Positions 10,190 through 20,707 are shown, counted from the first letter of the stretch. The stretch is 64,000 bases of DNA from Acanthosepion esculentum (GCA_964036315.1 OZ038509.1:26485522-26549521); one strand, 5' to 3'. Made by a program: numbers and translations. The notes: generated by a model not told the origin, from the letters alone.

Positions 10190-11340
10190 GTTTCATAAAT
10201 GTTTATTTATAAATAAATATAAAGATATAAGCCAGAGAAACATTAGATTAACACCATATCCGATAGACCTGAATAAATTATCTTATTATTTTACATGTTT
10301 AATATGGGCTCCTTGAAATCCTATAACCTTCATCAGCCTTTCTATCGTTGATTTTGTTAATTTTTTTACTGTTTTGACTTTAACATTATTTACAGCAAGT
10401 TTTCTTGCTTCCCAGAGATCTTTTTTACTTCTTTGCTTAAATATTGTCTTCCATCCTCATTAACCTCTTTGTTTTCTAATGGATTAATATCTAGAGATGA
10501 TAAGGTGTCATTCCAGTAATTTAGTGCCTTAGAAAGCATTTCTTGTTTTTTTGTGGAGATGGGCAACAGTTAGCATTGTATAATGTGAAAGGCCATTATT
10601 TTGCCTGAATATACACTTCAGCTTCTTGCTTGTCACCTGTGCTGTTAAAAAATAAACTTCAAAAACTTGGAATAATTCTTCACATTTATCTTGATACCAT
10701 CATCAATTCTGAATGAACCTATAATTTTATTGCCTACAGTACTGGGCCAAAACATTACTATATCGTCTTCGAAATCATGACTATTTCTTTGAAGAACTCA
10801 AACTCTAGCCCAGCCATCAGATCTGTCCAATGGAGCTCTACCAAAATTTACTGTTAAATAGGTTTTCATGTACTACTTCACCTAGCTTGCATGTTTGTCT
10901 TTGTGATGTTTACTTAAATGTGGTAGTGTTCTTAATATTCTGCATGTTTTTAACACATTGACAATGCCATCTTCTTTAAATATTTACTCATTAATCAATC
11001 CACTTTTCCTTTTTAACGTTTACCAGATCTTCATTTGCCACTTTCTTAAAGCCATATTTTTCTTGTTCCTACTTTCTCAATGTTTTTATTTTCTTTTTTG
11101 ACTGTTCTCTGATCTCTGACTCATTTGCAATTTCCAATGTTATGTTTCCATCACTCAAAAACTTTACAATACTTTACTTCTTTGATTATCTGGACACCTT
11201 GGAACAAGGGTTGAAAAAATGTGTTCAGATATTTCAAAGTTCCTGGTAATTGAATACCTAAATTATCAAATGAATTATTTTCTAAAATAAATTTAACATT
11301 TTTATTATCAAATAACATTTTCAATCTCTTTACTTAGGGC
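10190..11340 (-). pseudogene. Decayed coding sequence of unknown family
   Basis: Minus-strand translation gives protein-like stretches broken by stops and frameshifts, for example KVKTVKKLTKSTIERLMKVI, GFQGAHIKH and, upstream, KKIKTLRKQEQEKYGF. Base use here is less repetitive than in the surroundings. I do not recognise the family. A Helitron-type 5' end in the same orientation lies at about 11603, so this may be the interior of a second, minus-strand element. Confidence 0.35.
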
Positions 11341-11539
11341 TTTGTCCAGTTTATTTGTGATAAAAAAAAAATGTGTCAATTACATAATTTATTAAAGTTT
11401 CATATGTCACATGCCAGCCATAATCTCTGGTGTGACCAAGCTGTGATAATTGACATGTATATTCTTTGAATGAAAACAATGCGGAAATTATCAAGAATTA
11501 ATTGAACTACTTTTATCAGTGTTTTTATATTAGCATTGC

Positions 11540-11606
11540 TATTTTAGAGGGTGTGGTGGATGGACAGACTAACAGAAGTCACAGAATTTTATATATAGAT
11601 AGATTA
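11540..11606 (-). mobile_element. Helitron-like 5' terminus, minus strand
   Basis: On the minus strand A|TCTATCTATATATAAAAT is followed by 'tctgtgacttctgttagtct', which resembles the 5' end of the element at 9403. The matching 3' end (hairpin plus CTAG on the minus strand) was not found. Confidence 0.35.
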
Positions 11607-11796
11607 TGTCTATAATTTTCTCAATGGTGAAATCATCTGAAGTTGCCATACAAACAATTATTTTTATTTCATAGATGACTTTCACTGGATTTCACAATGA
11701 ATTTCAATGATTCCCAAATTTATTTCCAAGTTATAAAAATTGTTATCTTACAAAAAAATTTGTTGCCAAACCTCTGGTAACAAAATCGCTGAAAAA

Positions 11797-12044
11797 CCAG
11801 GTATTGAACTCACACTCTTTAAGGCAGTGGAGAACTTTCAAAGGGGAATTAACAGGAGATAACTGACATCCATTAGACATGGCATGTGGAACTAGAACAG
11901 TCTTACCCCAGTGAGCGAAAAAAAAGGGTTCAGTTCAACATTCCAGCCACCTGAAGAAGGCTGGAGCATAAAACAGCTGAAACGTTGTGATAAACATGGC
12001 GACAAAGATGAGGACAATAGTCCGAATAATGTAAATAGTGTCAT
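11797..12044 (+). mobile_element. Foldback family A, single-orientation copy
   Basis: It begins inside the tRNA-like head ('attgaactcacactctttaa') and continues with 'ggaattaacaggagataact', 'cattccagccacctgaagaa', 'ggctggagcataaaacagc', 'tgaaacgttgtgataaa' and 'gaggacaatagtccgaataa'. The CTGAAGA..GAAACGTTGT block is the hammerhead-like core discussed in the findings. An open frame on each strand is fortuitous. Confidence 0.75.
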
Positions 12045-12729
12045 GGTGCTCTTTTTCTCACAGATAACCCTGGTATACTGTACAGTTGACAAAATCAAAA
12101 ACAATGCGCATGCATGAAATTAAAAAATATATAATGGCGTTAATTTACCTATGGTACCCCATATATATAGGTAATAGAGAGAGGGGGGGGAGAGTCCCTG
12201 TATGCTTCTTAGAGAATGTATATAGGTCAATGAGAGAAATTCAGCAAGACAGAATAAAAACAATAATAATACCCATAATAATATTTATTTGATATTATTC
12301 AGTCATTAGACAAAATAGAAGCCTGAGAAAAATGTCAAGAATTGGAATTTTTGGACACACGTGTCCTTTCTCAACAAAAAATTGAAATGAATCCAGCATT
12401 TTGGGGGGCTGGGAAGGGTTGTTTATTTATTTATTTTTTTATTAAGGGTTTGTGAAAATTAGTGGACGATTGTCCCTAGGATAGCGAGTATGTGATTATT
12501 TCTGGTGGTCTCCATTTTAACCTAGCAGAGGGACATAGTTATTTTTCATAATTCTGCTGGCCACCTTCTCTGATAGGTGTGGGATTTTCATATTAAAATC
12601 ATATGATATTATATGAAGGATTACATATCTAATATGACAGTATATATATATAGATATCATATTGCATTAAGTTATAATGGGTTTTCATATTAAAATCATA
12701 TACTTTCCGACTTCTTGCTTCCCAGTCAT
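12045..12729. other. Spacer with AT-rich and low-complexity sequence
   Basis: No gene is supported. It contains 'gatattat'-type dyads at 12600-12700 and a short direct duplication of 'ttttcatattaaaatcatat' (about 12585 and 12682). Confidence 0.3.
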
Positions 12730-13165
12730 CTTTGAGATTCAAAAATTTAAATGCAACGTCAATTGTTATCTTCTGTGTTCTTAATTCTTATTCTTTTATT
12801 GTCTTCTCTCCTTAATAGTAGATTTTCTCATATTCTCTAACACTCAGTAACCCCTTGCGTCCTAGTGGCTTTATTGCCTTTGATCTTCAAAGATTTAAAT
12901 GCAATGTCAATCGTTATCTTCTGTCTTCTTAATTCTTGTTCTTTTATTGTCCTTTCTCCTTAATAGTAGTTTTTCTCATATTCTCTAACACTCAGTAACC
13001 CCCTGCATCCTAGTGGCTTTATTGCCTTTGATCTTCAAAATTTTAAATGCAATGTCAATCGTTATCTTCTGTCTTCTTCATTCTTGTTCTTGTTGTCTCT
13101 CCATAATAGTAGTTTTTCTTATATTCTCTAACACTTAGTAACCTCTTGCATCATTTTCTGGCTTT
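12730..13165 (+). repeat. 148-bp tandem array of the LINE-A 3' end (3 units)
   Basis: 'gatcttcaaa' (or its variant) occurs at 12734, 12882 and 13030. Each unit holds the end of the coding region ('aaatgcaatgtcaatcgtta'), the UTR, and 'cagtaaccccttgcgtccta gtggctttattgccttt', which runs straight into the next unit. The same junction occurs at 2880. Confidence 0.8.
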
Positions 13166-13870
13166 AAATAACCTGCAGTGTTGATAAGCATAAGAAAATG
13201 AATCAATGAATGAAATACTGATTAGCTATACAGGCATGTCTTTTAGACTTATTCTCTGGAATATAAATGTATAGAATCTACCGAGGCCACAAAATGTGGG
13301 ACCCGTTTATGAATTGATTGTAATATAGAATTGATCCACCACTTTATATACACATGATGTTCGTTTATAAAATTCTGATTAGGTATGATTCCACCTCTTC
13401 TCCTGCCCAGCTATGGTGTTAATTACTAAGACTTGTATCAGTGAATCATTTTCTGAGAAAAAATAAAATTTCTTGCTATCTAACAATATTTTCTGTCTTT
13501 AAATAAACTGTAAAGGGTTGATAAGCTGTAAAATTATATTGATTGTAATATAGAATTGGTCCCCCATTTTATGTCCACATTGTAATTTCTGGCTTTAAAT
13601 AACCTGCTATGGGTTAATAAGCCGTAGAAAACGAATCAATCCATCAATGAAATACTGATTAGCTACACAGGCATGTCTTTTAGAATTATTTACATTCTCT
13701 GGATTAGAAACGTATTGAAACTACCATGACCACAAAGTGAGTGGTCAGTTTATATATTGATTGCAATATAGAATTGATCCCCCATTTTATGTCCAAATTG
13801 TAATTTCTGGCTTTAAATAACCTGCTATGGGTTGATAAGCCGTAAAAAAAACAAATCAATCAAAAGACTA
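13165..13870 (+). repeat. R2 tandem array with an embedded SINE body fragment
   Basis: Three to four imperfect units carry 'taacctgctatgggttgata', (atca)n, 'aggcatgtcttttaga' and 'gatcccccattttatgtcca'. A fragment of the tRNA-SINE body ('ccacctcttctcctgcccag') lies at 13370-13450 between units. Confidence 0.65.
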
Positions 13871-14514
13871 ATTTATTCTCCATAAGCGATAGAACTCTGA
13901 AAAGACCTAGAAAGTAGGAAGCCTTTTCCTCCGCACGATTATATTGCTAGCTGCAAAAAAATATTTATGTCAAGTATTTGTATCTTTTAACAGAACATTC
14001 AGAGTTGATGCCCCCCCCACCACCACCACCATTTCTCTATCCAGAATGCAAACAAAAGCAAATTCTACAAGCGATAGATCCTCACTGCCATTTCTTTTGT
14101 TTGTTTTTTGTTTCTTTTTTTATGTTCAGGACATTTGAATAATTGCTACATCCCTCCCACCCAAGACTCCATCCTCTCCTTCCACCCATGATGATGAGTC
14201 ATGAATAACTCGAAACCATTGCCGGTAAAACTTGCAAATGTCACTTGTATTTTATAATAGTTTCTCAAATCCTCTCCGGATTTCTATTCCGCCTTTGTTA
14301 CCAATTCTATTCTACCTTTTCGTTACCAATTCTCTTCAATATTCTGCAAGAGATAAAGGCATTGCTATTGTATTTCTGTAATAGAATCTTACACGTTTCA
14401 TTCTGGTCAGCTCTGGTGAAGAATAATTCCAAAGGTGGATGTGTCAGAATATTAGGTTTACTAGTTTCAAAACTAGTATACTAATAATGTTACTAAAATA
14501 TCACAGACATTTAC
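13871..14514. other. Spacer, no gene supported
   Basis: Unique-looking AT-rich sequence with a short (CCA)n at 14010-14030. Open frames lack any recognisable motif. Confidence 0.3.
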
Positions 14515-14611
14515 GTGTATGTGTGCGAGTGTGTATATGTATGTATGTATATCTCAATATATATATATATATATATGTATATCAGTATATGCATGTGTAT
14601 ATATCAATATA

Positions 14612-14687
<76 letters not shown>

Positions 14688-14900
14688 GTATGTATATATA
14701 AATATATGTGTGTGTGTGTGTGTGCAATATATTATATATATATATATTATATGCATGGTACTTATTGGAAAGTGCTCAATATCAGTGATAGAGCTGACAT
14801 ATTTAGTGGGATTGATGTGTTTGTGATGTGTATATGTATGTATGTATATATCCGTGTGTATATATGTCAGTCTATGCATATATCTATGTATATGTCTGTA
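14515..14900. repeat. Compound (TA)n/(TG)n microsatellite
   Basis: Alternating TATG/TGTA and (TA)n tracts occupy 14515-14755 and 14828-14900. Between them is a piece of the family E tail ('aaagtgctcaatatcagtga', about 14772). The reading frames across it are microsatellite artefacts. Confidence 0.9.
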
Positions 14901-15524
14901 TATGTGAGAGATTCTATATTCTCACTCCGAGATGAGACATTTATATAACCTCCTAATTGTCTTGTGTGTATATTTCCATTGGGTTGGCATCTTGTTTTAT
15001 ATCATTACAGCCACTGACATCTTTTTCTGAGGCCAGATTTGGTATTTAGGGGGTATTAGATCCTCTTCTAAATCCACCCTGTTATGCACCGAGTTTTTTT
15101 ATGTTCTGATGTGACACTGAGTGCAAATCTTACTTTGGTTTCTCCTCGGGTGAACCCTGTACATCTTGAGGCCACCACAGATCAATTCTTCTTAGATCAA
15201 TGGTATTTCCTGGCATAAATCACATAACGTATTTTCTTGTGTGTAATACAAAAAAATTTTAATGAAAATTAAAAGCAAAAGGACAGGGCATACTATACAC
15301 AAGTACAATTTTCAGAAATGTTTACTCAGCTGAAATATCTCTTATTTGAAACAGCAAGATTGCAAATACGTTCTCCACACTCGGTAATAGAACATAAGGT
15401 AGGCAGGTGCTGATAACAATTGCTTGCAAAAGGTATTTGATATGTTGGCAATATTTGTTCGCTGGGAATCAGCATAATTGAAATTCTTTTGTCTCAAAGA
15501 CAGGAAATTCATTAAAATTGTACA
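14900..15524. other. Spacer, no gene supported
   Basis: Moderately unique sequence. It includes 'ggcatcttgttttatatcat' and 'gaccccctaaataccaaatc' (minus strand), which are common in decayed repeats. No convincing coding region is seen. Confidence 0.3.
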
Positions 15525-15775
15525 CTACTTACATTATTCGGACTATTGTCCTCATCTTTGTTACCATATTTATTACGTTTCGGCTGTTGTACGCGCCGGC
15601 CTTCTTCAGGTGGTCGGAATGTCGAACTGAACCCTTTAGTTCGACATTCCAACCACCTGAAGAAGGCCGGAGCGTACAACAGCTAAACGTTGTAATAAAT
15701 ATGGCAACAATGATGAGGACAATAGTCCAAATAATGTAAATAGTGTACATAATACCTCATCTCAGAAATTAAAGT
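15525..15775. mobile_element. Foldback family A, near-perfect palindrome
   Basis: Arms of about 100 bp (15527-15628 and 15638-15742) are separated by about 9 nt. The right arm continues with the family-specific end 'tacataatacctcatctcag'. Each arm contains the hammerhead-like CTGAAGA..GAAACG block, on opposite strands. An 8-bp 'tcattaaa' flanks both sides (15510s and 15775s) as a possible target duplication. Confidence 0.85.
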
Positions 15776-16017
15776 CATTAAATAGATTTAAAAAATAAAG
15801 AGAATACACGAGATCTGTCATGTTTTGATAAGATTAATGTTACAACGAAACACCTTTCCCTGAAAATTTAAAAATAAGTTTTGAAACAGAAATTAGAAGA
15901 AGAAATACACAATGGCTAAACGTCCGGTTCATTTCTATTCTTTAATATTTTGCAAAATTAAATATTTTAGTGAAATATATGTAAGACATGGCGATTCTAA
16001 TGGATAATATGGCATAG

Positions 16018-16108
16018 TTTGGACACATTACAAGGAACGACAGCCTGCACAAGGCCATCATTCAAGGCACCATTGAAGGTGGACGTAGAAGAGGACACCA
16101 ACACAAAA
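16018..16108 (+). pseudogene. LINE-C2 endonuclease/RT C-terminal fragment, part 1
   Basis: It reads FGHITRNDSLHKAIIQGTIE and GGRRRGHQHKNCLNN, the family motif 'FGHVxRxxSLxK..G..EGGRRRGRQ' of RTE-like LINE C-termini. The open stretch stops where a LINE-A 3' end is inserted; the protein sense resumes at 16404. Confidence 0.75.
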
Positions 16109-16111
16109 ACT

Positions 16112-16403
16112 GCTTGAACAATAAGCGTTCAACTAGGTTGGCGTCTCGCTCTCACCCTTTCATTGTCGAAACTGTTAAATGTAGCCGTCTCTTCTACTCC
16201 AATAGCTTCATGGCTTGCACTTCTCGCCTGTGGAACTCCCTCCCCATTTCTTGTTTCCCTCATAGCTACAATCTCCAACTATTCCTTCATCCTTTCCTCT
16301 ATCACTCCTCTTTGCTCTTGCCCCAATTCTCTGTAACCCCTTGCGTGCTAGTGGCTTCCCGCCTTGCTTGGGGTGAAACGCTTAAAAAAAAAAAAGAGAA
16401 AAA
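16112..16403 (+). mobile_element. LINE-A 3' end inserted into LINE-C2
   Basis: This is a short 5'-truncated copy reading RSTRLASRSHPFIVETVK and YSNSFMACTSRLWNSLPISC, then the UTR 'gtaaccccttgcgtgctagt', 'cttggggtgaaacgctt' and an A-rich tail at 16384-16403. It splits the LINE-C2 reading, so it is the younger insertion. Confidence 0.8.
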
Positions 16404-16520
16404 GGTATGACTATACCAGAATTGCTGATGGCTGCCATTGATAGACCGATGTGGAGGAGATTCAATATGGCTTCTGCATTTGAATCCCCCCTTACAAGGA
16501 CAAAAGTCGGGTGGGGGGTG
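16404..16520 (+). pseudogene. LINE-C2 fragment, part 2
   Basis: It reads MTIPELLMAAIDRPMWRRFN and MASAFESPLTRTKVG. This continues the C-terminal motif (…PELL..A.DR..WR.) broken at 16108. Confidence 0.7.
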
Positions 16521-17529
16521 ATAGTACAATTTTTTTTTTTTAAATTACATAGAAATGGCTGTACTACAGGGCTGTATTATACTCAAGAATGTAATTTATT
16601 AGCTGTTTTTAGCTTCAGAAGTAAGAGGTATTATACACAAGGAAATACAGTAAAATGAAAAACAATGAAATTTGTGATAGAAAAGGTTCGATGACGTAGT
16701 TATCAGACTTGTCTATTTCTGTAACATTGTGTGCATCTAAAATAAATTAGAATAAGTTAAGGATTAGAAGAGAAAAATGCATCATACAGAAAAGTATAAT
16801 AGATTAATTAACACCTTAAAATGTGTTGCCAGGTATAGCTATATATTAATACATTTCCCTGAAAATTTGAAAATAAATGGAAATTAGGAAGAATAAAAAC
16901 ACGCAATGGCTAAACATCCAATTCATTTCTATTTTTTAATATCGTGAAAAATTAAATATTTTAGTGAAATATATAATAGACATTGAAATTTTAATGGATA
17001 ATATGGTAGGACTTCTCAAAAAAAAGAGTTACATGCAGATGGCTAGACTACGTGTTCATATTATACTCAGACTCAAGGATGGCATTTATTCCCTGATTTT
17101 AGCTTTCAAAACACAGTCGTATTATAGACAAGAAAATACAGTACTACGAAATACTGACATTGATGGAACCTGTGTTATGAATTTTTTATTTTTTATCCTG
17201 AATTTAAACATTATTTTTGGATGACTACAGAATTTGACTGTCAGATGTAACTGATGAACAGTTCTCAGCCCAACCAGAAAGCTTTTCAAAGACAAAAATC
17301 TTATGTTTGCCATTGGATCTGATTTTGTGAAGTGAATGTATACTCTTGTATTATTACAAAACAAAATAATGTTAAAATATTAAAATTGCAACAATATAAA
17401 TATAAATGAATCATTATTTGAATATTAAGTTTTCTTTATCCTAAATATTCCTAGCCATGTTGTAGAAGCATGTTTTTATTTTATTTTTTTTTGTCATTTC
17501 ACATAAAGTAAGGCAATAAAACCACTAAG

Positions 17530-17835
17530 ATGCAACAGTTTACTGAATATGAGAAAAAAAAAACATTATTGAGGAGAAGGAACAATACAAGAACAAGAAT
17601 TAAGAAGACCATAGATAACAACTGACATTGCATTTAAATTTTTGGAGAGTAAAGTTGATTGGGAAGCAAGAAGCCAGAAGAGAGTTCCACAAGTAAGAAG
17701 TGCCAGAGAAGAAACTGTTAGCATAGAACTTACATCTGCCCATTTCAACTGTAAAATGATGAGACCTTGCCACCAATCTAGTACTGCATTTAAATTCATA
17801 AAGTCTAGGTACTGTAGAGGAATGTAATATCTATT
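17530..17835 (-). pseudogene. LINE-A 3' end, minus strand
   Basis: Minus-strand reading gives LDFMNLNAVLDWWQGLIILQ in one frame and EFKCSTRLVARSHHFTVE in another, then NSLLASCFPINF and LQKFKCNVSCYLWSS. Tail remnants with 'actaagatgcaacagtttac' lie at 17521. It is frameshifted. Confidence 0.75.
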
Positions 17836-18330
17836 TTGTTGTACTACAAAAATGTGGTACAAGGCCAAAAGGGGGGATAATGGAAAGTTTGTCTTCAATC
17901 TGTCTTATCTTGAACTTGGCTAGCCATGATTACTGACCCAAACATTCCAAAGTATTCCTTACACCAAAACAACACATTCTTACTTACCATTCATACTACA
18001 GCTACCATAATACCTCAAAGTCTCTATGAAGTCCTAACTAGATCTCATGTGTACAATTTCTCTGTAGCATAGAGGAAAGCAATATTTATTTTGATATAAT
18101 ACAAATATGTGGCCCAAGGCTAAAAAGAGGGATAAAAGAAGCCTGGTTTTTAATCTGTCTTATCTTAAACTTAGCCAGCCACAATTGCTGACCCAAACAT
18201 ACCAAAGTATTCCTTATACCAAAACAATACATTCTTACTTACCATTCATACTACAGCCACCATAATACCTCAAAGTCTCTATGTTGTCCTAACTAGTTCC
18301 CAGATGTACAATTTGTCTGTGAGGGTGGGA
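17818..18330. repeat. Two-unit direct repeat, about 255 bp
   Basis: 'ccaaagtattcct' at 17947 and 18202, 'cattcttacttaccattcat' and 'cataatacctcaaagtctct' in both units define the period. The two units differ by scattered substitutions. The function is unknown. Confidence 0.75.
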
Positions 18331-18427
18331 TTTAAAAATAACATTTAAAAAAAAAAACACTGATTATATACAATGAATACAATTTATTTACAAGAAACAA
18401 AAAAAAATAGTGTTAGTAATAAGCCTC

Positions 18428-18430
<3 letters not shown>

Positions 18431-18484
<54 letters not shown>
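18431..18484. repeat. (CA)n microsatellite
   Basis: About 27 uninterrupted CA units. Confidence 0.95.
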
Positions 18485-18489
<5 letters not shown>

Positions 18490-19374
18490 TAATTGTGGCA
18501 GAAACATCAGTTAATTGGATGAAATTAATGCAGGACTAGGTAATTAACACCAATCACTCACTCAAACAAACACTCATCCAGACACAAAAACAAATACAAA
18601 ATACACACTCAGAAAACAAAAAAAGCACCCTGCATCAACCAAAGAACTGACATCTCTGTCACCTAATGAGGGAGGTGGGGAAAGTTCATCAGAACAAAAG
18701 TAAAATGAAAGTATTTATAAAAAAAAAAAGCACAGGGAAACTAAGTAAGTAGTAATACTAATAATAAAACATCCTTGAGTATATTACAACCGCATTATAA
18801 GTTATATTTTATGTTTTGAAATTAAGAATAATCTCTGAAGTTAAAAACAAAATTAGTCACTAAAAAATTTTGGTTAAATACAAAATGCTAAAGTAAATCT
18901 TATAAAATATACAAGTATCTTATATAAGTTTAAATCATAGGAAGTAGCATTTGTAAAATGGCTGAGCGCAAAAATAAGTTTAAAAAATATAAATTCAAAA
19001 TTGGGTTAAAATTTGAAGAGATGTTTGCTGATAACGCAAATATTTTCAGACAAGAATGTCGGTACTGACAGAAATAATCCCAAAGTAGCTTTATTAATGT
19101 GTCTGGGGACATCATCAGCTCCACTTGTGATTCCTGTGCCCACAAAAAACCATATTTAGATGTGCAACACTCACATTCAACCTGTCAGCTTTTAAGAATG
19201 CTACTGCAACGATTATTTTGGAATGAAAATTTTCCTTTTTTTTCACATATGGCTTCCTTCACATGATTCAGACGAATGTGTTTGAAGTGCTGTTTGAAGA
19301 GTTTTCTCTTTTTAAATTGAAAAAATATTTGCAGTTTGACTCTTGAATTTGTAGTCTTTTAAGTTTATGCTCTC
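18485..19374. other. AT-rich spacer, no gene supported
   Basis: No recognised repeat or RNA is seen. A 71-residue minus-strand frame at 18930-19145 has no identifiable motif. Confidence 0.3.
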
Positions 19375-19404
19375 CTTTATATATATATATATATATATAT
19401 AGTC

Positions 19405-19522
19405 AAACCTAATGAGCCAGACAAACCTACCAAGGTTTCACTTAGGCAGATCGTCAGGGTCAGCTGGCCCTGACGATCTGCCTAAGTGAAACCTTGGTAG
19501 GTTTGTCTGGCTCATTAGGTTT
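19405..19522. mobile_element. Palindromic element with hammerhead-type core on both strands
   Basis: Perfect arms of 55 bp surround an 8-nt loop 'tcagctgg' (19460-19467). On the plus strand CTGACGA (19470-19476), GAAA (19488-19491) and GTA (19497-19499) meet the hammerhead core, position 7 being free to vary. Stem III would be AC C/G GT with a UU loop. Stem II is short and weak. The minus strand carries the mirror image. It abuts a (TA)n tract at 19379-19401. Confidence 0.7.
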
Positions 19523-19738
19523 CACTAGGTTTGCTCTATGTTTGTATCGAGCTCTTTAGTTAGTTGTTTACTCAAAACGGGCTTTTTTCTTTGGCCCTTG
19601 AACCTGTATCTGTGCGATTATTTTCAACAGACTTTCATGTTCCTGGCTCTTTCTTTTTAAAACCTTTTTTTCCCTTCGTGATTGATTTGGCTATTGTTAA
19701 ATCAAGAATTCAAAGGTTTTTCGACACGAGTATAGTTA

Positions 19739-19771
<33 letters not shown>
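19739..19771. repeat. (TA)n microsatellite
   Basis: A pure TA tract directly bordering the family E hammerhead element. Confidence 0.9.
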
Positions 19772-19776
<5 letters not shown>

Positions 19777-19794
19777 AGTGAACATAGAAGTCAA

Positions 19795-19848
19795 CACTTA
19801 GAGGCGACAGTCTGTTTCATGCTAGATGCAATCATCAGGCCACAAGTG
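19795..19848 (-). ncRNA. Candidate type I hammerhead ribozyme (family E)
   Basis: Read on the minus strand: 5' stem I strand CACTT-gt-GGC, then CTGATGA, stem II 'ttgcatctagcat' (UGC/GCA pairs), GAAA, stem III C-agact-G, the cleavage triplet GTC, then 3' stem I strand GCC-tct-AAGTG. Every invariant core base (C3 U4 G5 A6 G8 A9 G12 A13 A14 A15.1 U16.1, H17=C) is present. Stem I forms GGC/GCC plus CACUU/AAGUG around an internal loop. Stem III is only two pairs, the minimal type seen in retrotransposon hammerheads. Related copies are at 25103-25200 and 33360-33414. Confidence 0.8.
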
Positions 19849-20102
19849 CTGTTATTTTTCTCAGCTATTTATATATACGGGTCAGTGGTGCATTGTGGTT
19901 AGTCTATTTTGGCAGATATTTTACCAGAAGTCATTTATTTGTGTCAAATTATTTTGCTTGTTTTTATTTAATTTTATTTTTGTTTTTTATCCTTTATATT
20001 TACTTTATTTTTATTTTTTATTTTGATCGGTGTTTTTATTAATGTAGTAAAAATTTGTTTATATAGCTTATTGTGGGTAGTCTGTTATGGCGGTTATTTT
20101 AC

Positions 20103-20109
20103 CGGAAGT

Positions 20110-20142
<33 letters not shown>
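20103..20142. repeat. (TA)n microsatellite
   Basis: TA tract preceded by 'accggaagtcattt'. The same lead-in, 'accagaagtcattt', occurs near 19922, showing a short local duplication. Confidence 0.85.
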
Positions 20143-20145
<3 letters not shown>

Positions 20146-20267
20146 TAATTGGTAAATAAAAGTTCAAATTACTTATTTTCCAACTTCAAGTTTTACAGAT
20201 ATACTATTCTGCTTATAAGATAAACCAATTGAATTCATTAAACATTCGGTTGGAATATCAGGTGCTG

Positions 20268-20440
20268 TAAGCTTGGATGTGCAGGTGGTGTAATGGATAA
20301 TAACTCAGAATTGTTAAGTTCCAATTCCAGTTGGATTCGTCATATTCACTTATGGACAGATATCCTTGGGAAAGGTATGAATCCATCTCTTCTACTCACC
20401 CAATTATGGGTTAAATAGTAAGACTTGTATCAGAAAATGA
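20268..20440 (+). mobile_element. tRNA-derived SINE fragment
   Basis: 'gtggtgtaatggataataac' and 'taagttccaattccag' are the diverged A-box region and B box. The body follows with 'tcacttatggacagatatcc' and 'gggaaaggtatgaatccatc'. The 3' tail is missing. Confidence 0.65.
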
Positions 20441-20614
20441 TTATCATCTCACAAAATTAATACAATAAAAAAGCAAACTGATAACACCAAACATAAATTA
20501 CTAGAATTTAACACGTTTAAAGGCAATTTTTGCAACAAAAGTGCTTGAGAGAAAAAGAACAGAACAATAGTCAAGATGAAACTTTAAAGTTTAAATCTGA
20601 AGAACAGATTTAGC

Positions 20615-20655
20615 TGACCCTGATGAGTTGTGTATCTGTGAAACTAAGTCGGTCA
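20615..20655 (+). ncRNA. Candidate type I hammerhead ribozyme
   Basis: Plus strand: TGACC (20615-20619), CTGATGA (20620-20626), stem II segment 20627-20639, GAAA (20640-20643), C-taa-G, cleavage triplet GTC (20648-20650), GGTCA (20651-20655). Stem I is five perfect pairs, UGACC/GGUCA, and may extend through GAAGA (about 20599) with TCTTC (about 20664). All core positions are canonical, including U7. The weak point is stem II, which pairs poorly (G-U, U-G, mismatch, G-C). Stem III is two pairs with a UAA loop. It lies beside a (CA)n(TA)n tract. Confidence 0.75.
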
Positions 20656-20707
20656 AAAGATAAGTCTTCTGAACTTTTCTTCCTCTTCACACACACACAC
20701 ACATATA

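Larger units (their letters stand above)
15855..17160 (+). repeat. Segmental direct duplication (unit 1 interrupted, unit 2 intact)
   Basis: 15855-16015 matches 16850-17005 ('catttctattctttaatatt', 'aaattaaatattttagtgaa', 'taatggataatatgg'). 16535-16660 matches 17025-17160 ('tattatactcaagaatgtaa' against 'tattatactcagactcaagg'; 'caaggaaatacagta' against 'caagaaaatacagta'). Unit 1 is interrupted by about 515 bp of LINE sequence that unit 2 lacks. The spacing is about 1 kb. Confidence 0.7.
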
